Source: an uncultured Oscillibacter sp.
GTDB taxonomy: Bacteria; Bacillota; Clostridia; Oscillospirales; Oscillospiraceae
DNA: 7,434 nucleotides
Direction of reading: 5' to 3'
Assembly: GCA_905233795.1 (NCBI GenBank)
Contig: CAJOFP010000172.1
Location: forward strand, 1,862 to 9,295
Below the pieces are notes generated by a model. That model was not told where the DNA came from. It saw only the letters and a program-made list of their open reading frames with translations, and made no database searches. Below, piece after piece: positions 6,578-7,434 of this stretch. Position numbers and translations under genes: made by a program. How positions within the stretch are numbered: position 1 is the stretch's first letter; each line of letters opens with the position of its first letter.

Positions 6578-7106
6578 GATTTAAATCCTCCTGCCCGTGA
6601 TACGGGTCATATAATTCGCCGCGAAGATTTAACGCAATCGCGTTGACTGTAAAATCCCGTCTGCGCAAGTCTTCTTTGAGAGAATCCGTAAACGTGACGC
6701 AATCCGGACGCCTGTGATCCGTATAATCGCCGTCCAGACGATAAGTCGTGACTTCGATTCCGGTATCGGCGCCGGAACGGATGGTCATAGTCCCGTGTTT
6801 CAAGCCAGTCGGGATCGCTCGCGTTTTAAATACTTGTCGCATTTCATCCGGCGTCGCGTTCGTGGTCACGTCCCAGTCGTCGGGTTGGATGCCTAAAAGC
6901 GCGTCGCGGACACATCCGCCCACACACCAAGCCTCATATCCGGCTTTTTCCAGTTTATTTAAAATATTACGCGCTTCTTTTGGTATAATTATCTGCGCTA
7001 CGATTTCCCGTTCGGCTTTTTTCCGTATTTTTACAGAAGGCGCCTGATTTATATTATTGATATTATGATTGTTTATAAAATCCGTCTGTTGGGTGGGTTC
7101 TTTCAT
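6465..7106 (-). CDS. cca: CCA tRNA nucleotidyltransferase, catalytic head (fragment 1 of split gene)
   Basis: This 213-residue ORF starts at ATG 7104-7106, 10 nt after GGAAAGG. Residues 1 to about 40 are an unusual Asn-rich, basic extension. The class II nucleotidyltransferase head follows. CVGGCVRDALLG (61-72) and the metal-binding D77-W-D79 in DDWDVTTNATPDEM form motif A, GLKHGTMTI and EVTTYRLDGDYTDHRRP follow, and DLRRRDFTVNAIA (146-158) is motif B, with DPYHGQEDL closing the domain near residue 175. Normal enzymes continue with a CVGDPxxRFxEDALRI-type stretch. Here about 20 residues are missing and the frame shifts. From residue 183 onward the ORF reads the tandem-repeat DNA out of frame as a basic Arg/Tyr/Phe tail and stops at 6465-6467. 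The enzyme adds CCA to tRNA 3' ends. The head alone lacks motif D and the tRNA-binding body, so activity is doubtful. Fragment 2 overlaps by 113 nt in the +1 frame. Confidence 0.85.
   Translation of the reverse strand: MKEPTQQTDFINNHNINNINQAPSVKIRKKAEREIVAQIIIPKEARNILNKLEKAGYEAWCVGGCVRDALLGIQPDDWDVTTNATPDEMRQVFKTRAIPTGLKHGTMTIRSGADTGIEVTTYRLDGDYTDHRRPDCVTFTDSLKEDLRRRDFTVNAIALNLRGELYDPYHGQEDLNHAGLTLRRYFIKTRRRYFRRRFIKSRRRYFRRVIKTR
6485..6556 (-). repeat. 36-bp tandem repeat inside cca (two full copies plus a degenerate third)
   Basis: Copies at 6485-6520 and 6521-6556 share an identical 21-bp core starting GTCTGAAATATCGGCGGCGG, followed by a near-identical TTGATAAAA-containing half. A degenerate partial copy precedes them at about 6466-6484 (CAGCGGGTTTTGATAACGC), and the 11-mer AAATATCGGCG recurs at 6412-6422. 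On the coding (minus) strand the unit encodes 12 residues per copy, SRPAADISDAVL and then SNPAADISDAL. The period is a multiple of three, so all overlapping frames stay open through it. Confidence 0.85.
6586..6591 (-). promoter_or_regulatory. Internal AGGAGG before the second cca fragment
   Basis: The GQED codons of the head ORF (GGG CAG GAG GAT) create a perfect AGGAGG on the minus strand, 8 nt upstream of ATG 6577. It could drive translation of the HD fragment as a separate polypeptide. The motif exists because of the conserved GQED residues, so its role as an RBS may be coincidental. Confidence 0.4.
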
Positions 7107-7145
7107 GAACGCGCCGCCTTTCCGTTGCTTTTTTTCCTGTTACGC

Positions 7146-7174
7146 ATTATAATAAATTTTTTGTAAAGTTACAA
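7146..7174 (-). promoter_or_regulatory. Predicted sigma-70-type promoter of cca
   Basis: On the minus strand, TTGTAA (7174-7169, four of six consensus positions) is followed after exactly 17 bp by a perfect TATAAT (7151-7146). Transcription would start near 7139, leaving a leader of about 33 nt with the RBS GGAAAGG (7123-7117) before ATG 7106. Confidence 0.65.
7161..7174. promoter_or_regulatory. Palindrome TTGTAA-AG-TTACAA, possible operator
   Basis: Two perfect 6-bp arms surround a 2-bp centre in the divergent cca/murC gap. The right arm is the -35 hexamer of the cca promoter, so a dimeric regulator bound here would occlude that promoter. I do not recognise it as the site of a specific regulator. 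Confidence 0.35.
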
Positions 7175-7259
7175 CAGGGAACCGGTACGGCGGAAATGAA
7201 ATAAAATAAAATAAGAAATAAAATAAAAAATATGGAAATCATGGAAAGGATGTTATGAT

Positions 7260-7434
7260 ATGAAAAACGCGTCGCCTATTGAGGAATATTTGATTCCGGG
7301 AAAACGCGCGCATTTGGTAGGGATCGGCGGCGTTTCCATGTGTCCGCTGGCGGAGGTCTTACAGGGTATGGGACTGCAAGTGCAGGGCTCGGATATGACG
7401 GAAAGTCTCACGGTTCAGCGTCTGCGGGAGTTGG
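7260..7434 (+). CDS. murC: UDP-N-acetylmuramate--L-alanine ligase, N-terminal part (3' end beyond window)
   Basis: The start is ATG 7260, 9 nt after AAGGA (7246-7250); the nearby ATG at 7255 hits a stop at once. The 58 visible codons encode MKNASPIEEYLIPGKRAHLV, then GIGGVSMCPLAEVLQGMGLQ and a GSDMTES segment. This is the N-terminal Rossmann-like domain of Mur ligases: GIGGxxMxxLAEVL binds the UDP moiety and the GSD signature follows. MurC adds L-alanine to UDP-MurNAc in the cytoplasm, the first amino-acid step of peptidoglycan precursor synthesis. The ATP-binding and C-terminal domains lie outside the window. The upstream region (7198-7232) is an A-rich run of ATAAA-type repeats, and I see no clean promoter for this strand in it. 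MurC is preferred over MurD, MurE or Mpl because of the HLVGIGGVSM pattern. Confidence 0.9.
   Translation, partial: MKNASPIEEYLIPGKRAHLVGIGGVSMCPLAEVLQGMGLQVQGSDMTESLTVQRLREL

Overview
The window looks like a chromosomal stretch from a Gram-positive, Clostridia-type bacterium, possibly Oscillospirales. This is an inference from three things: the MurC N-terminus resembles those of that group as I remember them, the CCA enzyme carries an HD domain as in Firmicutes, and there is an AI-2E/YtvI-type permease. Base use is patchy. GC-rich GCG/CGG codons alternate with heavy TTA leucine use, and the short intergenic gaps are very AT-rich.

Layout from left to right. (1) Bases 1-1122, plus strand: the 3' part of an AI-2E-family permease, cut by the window edge. 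(2) Bases 1211-3067, plus strand: a membrane-anchored NACHT-type STAND ATPase with a credible promoter and an RBS. A possible hairpin places its start codon in a bulge. (3) Bases 3114-4240, plus strand: a DUF3810-type membrane metalloprotease-like gene whose N-terminal and C-terminal parts lie in different frames and which lacks its expected second membrane helix. (4) Bases 4246-5535, plus strand: a Wzx-like polysaccharide flippase, probably translationally coupled to gene 3. (5) Bases 7106-5516, minus strand: a CCA tRNA nucleotidyltransferase split into a head ORF and an HD/C-terminal ORF. A deletion appears to have removed nucleotide-recognition motif D (EDxxR), and the gene also carries an inserted stretch with 36-bp tandem repeats. 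(6) From 7260, plus strand: the first 58 codons of murC, divergent from cca.

Genes 2, 3 and 4 are closely spaced on one strand (46 and 5 nt gaps) and could form one transcription unit. A shared role, such as envelope surveillance or phage defence by a membrane-tethered NACHT, is only a hypothesis. The rest is housekeeping: tRNA end maturation, peptidoglycan precursor synthesis and polysaccharide export.

The strongest anomalies are the two broken genes. Each lost an internal conserved segment together with its reading frame. In cca, the junction reads as two different conserved family segments in two frames, which suggests a deletion between near-identical repeats or an assembly collapse. Asn-rich, microsatellite-like coding insertions recur in three of the genes. 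I see no tRNA, rRNA, CRISPR array, insertion sequence or convincing intrinsic terminator.
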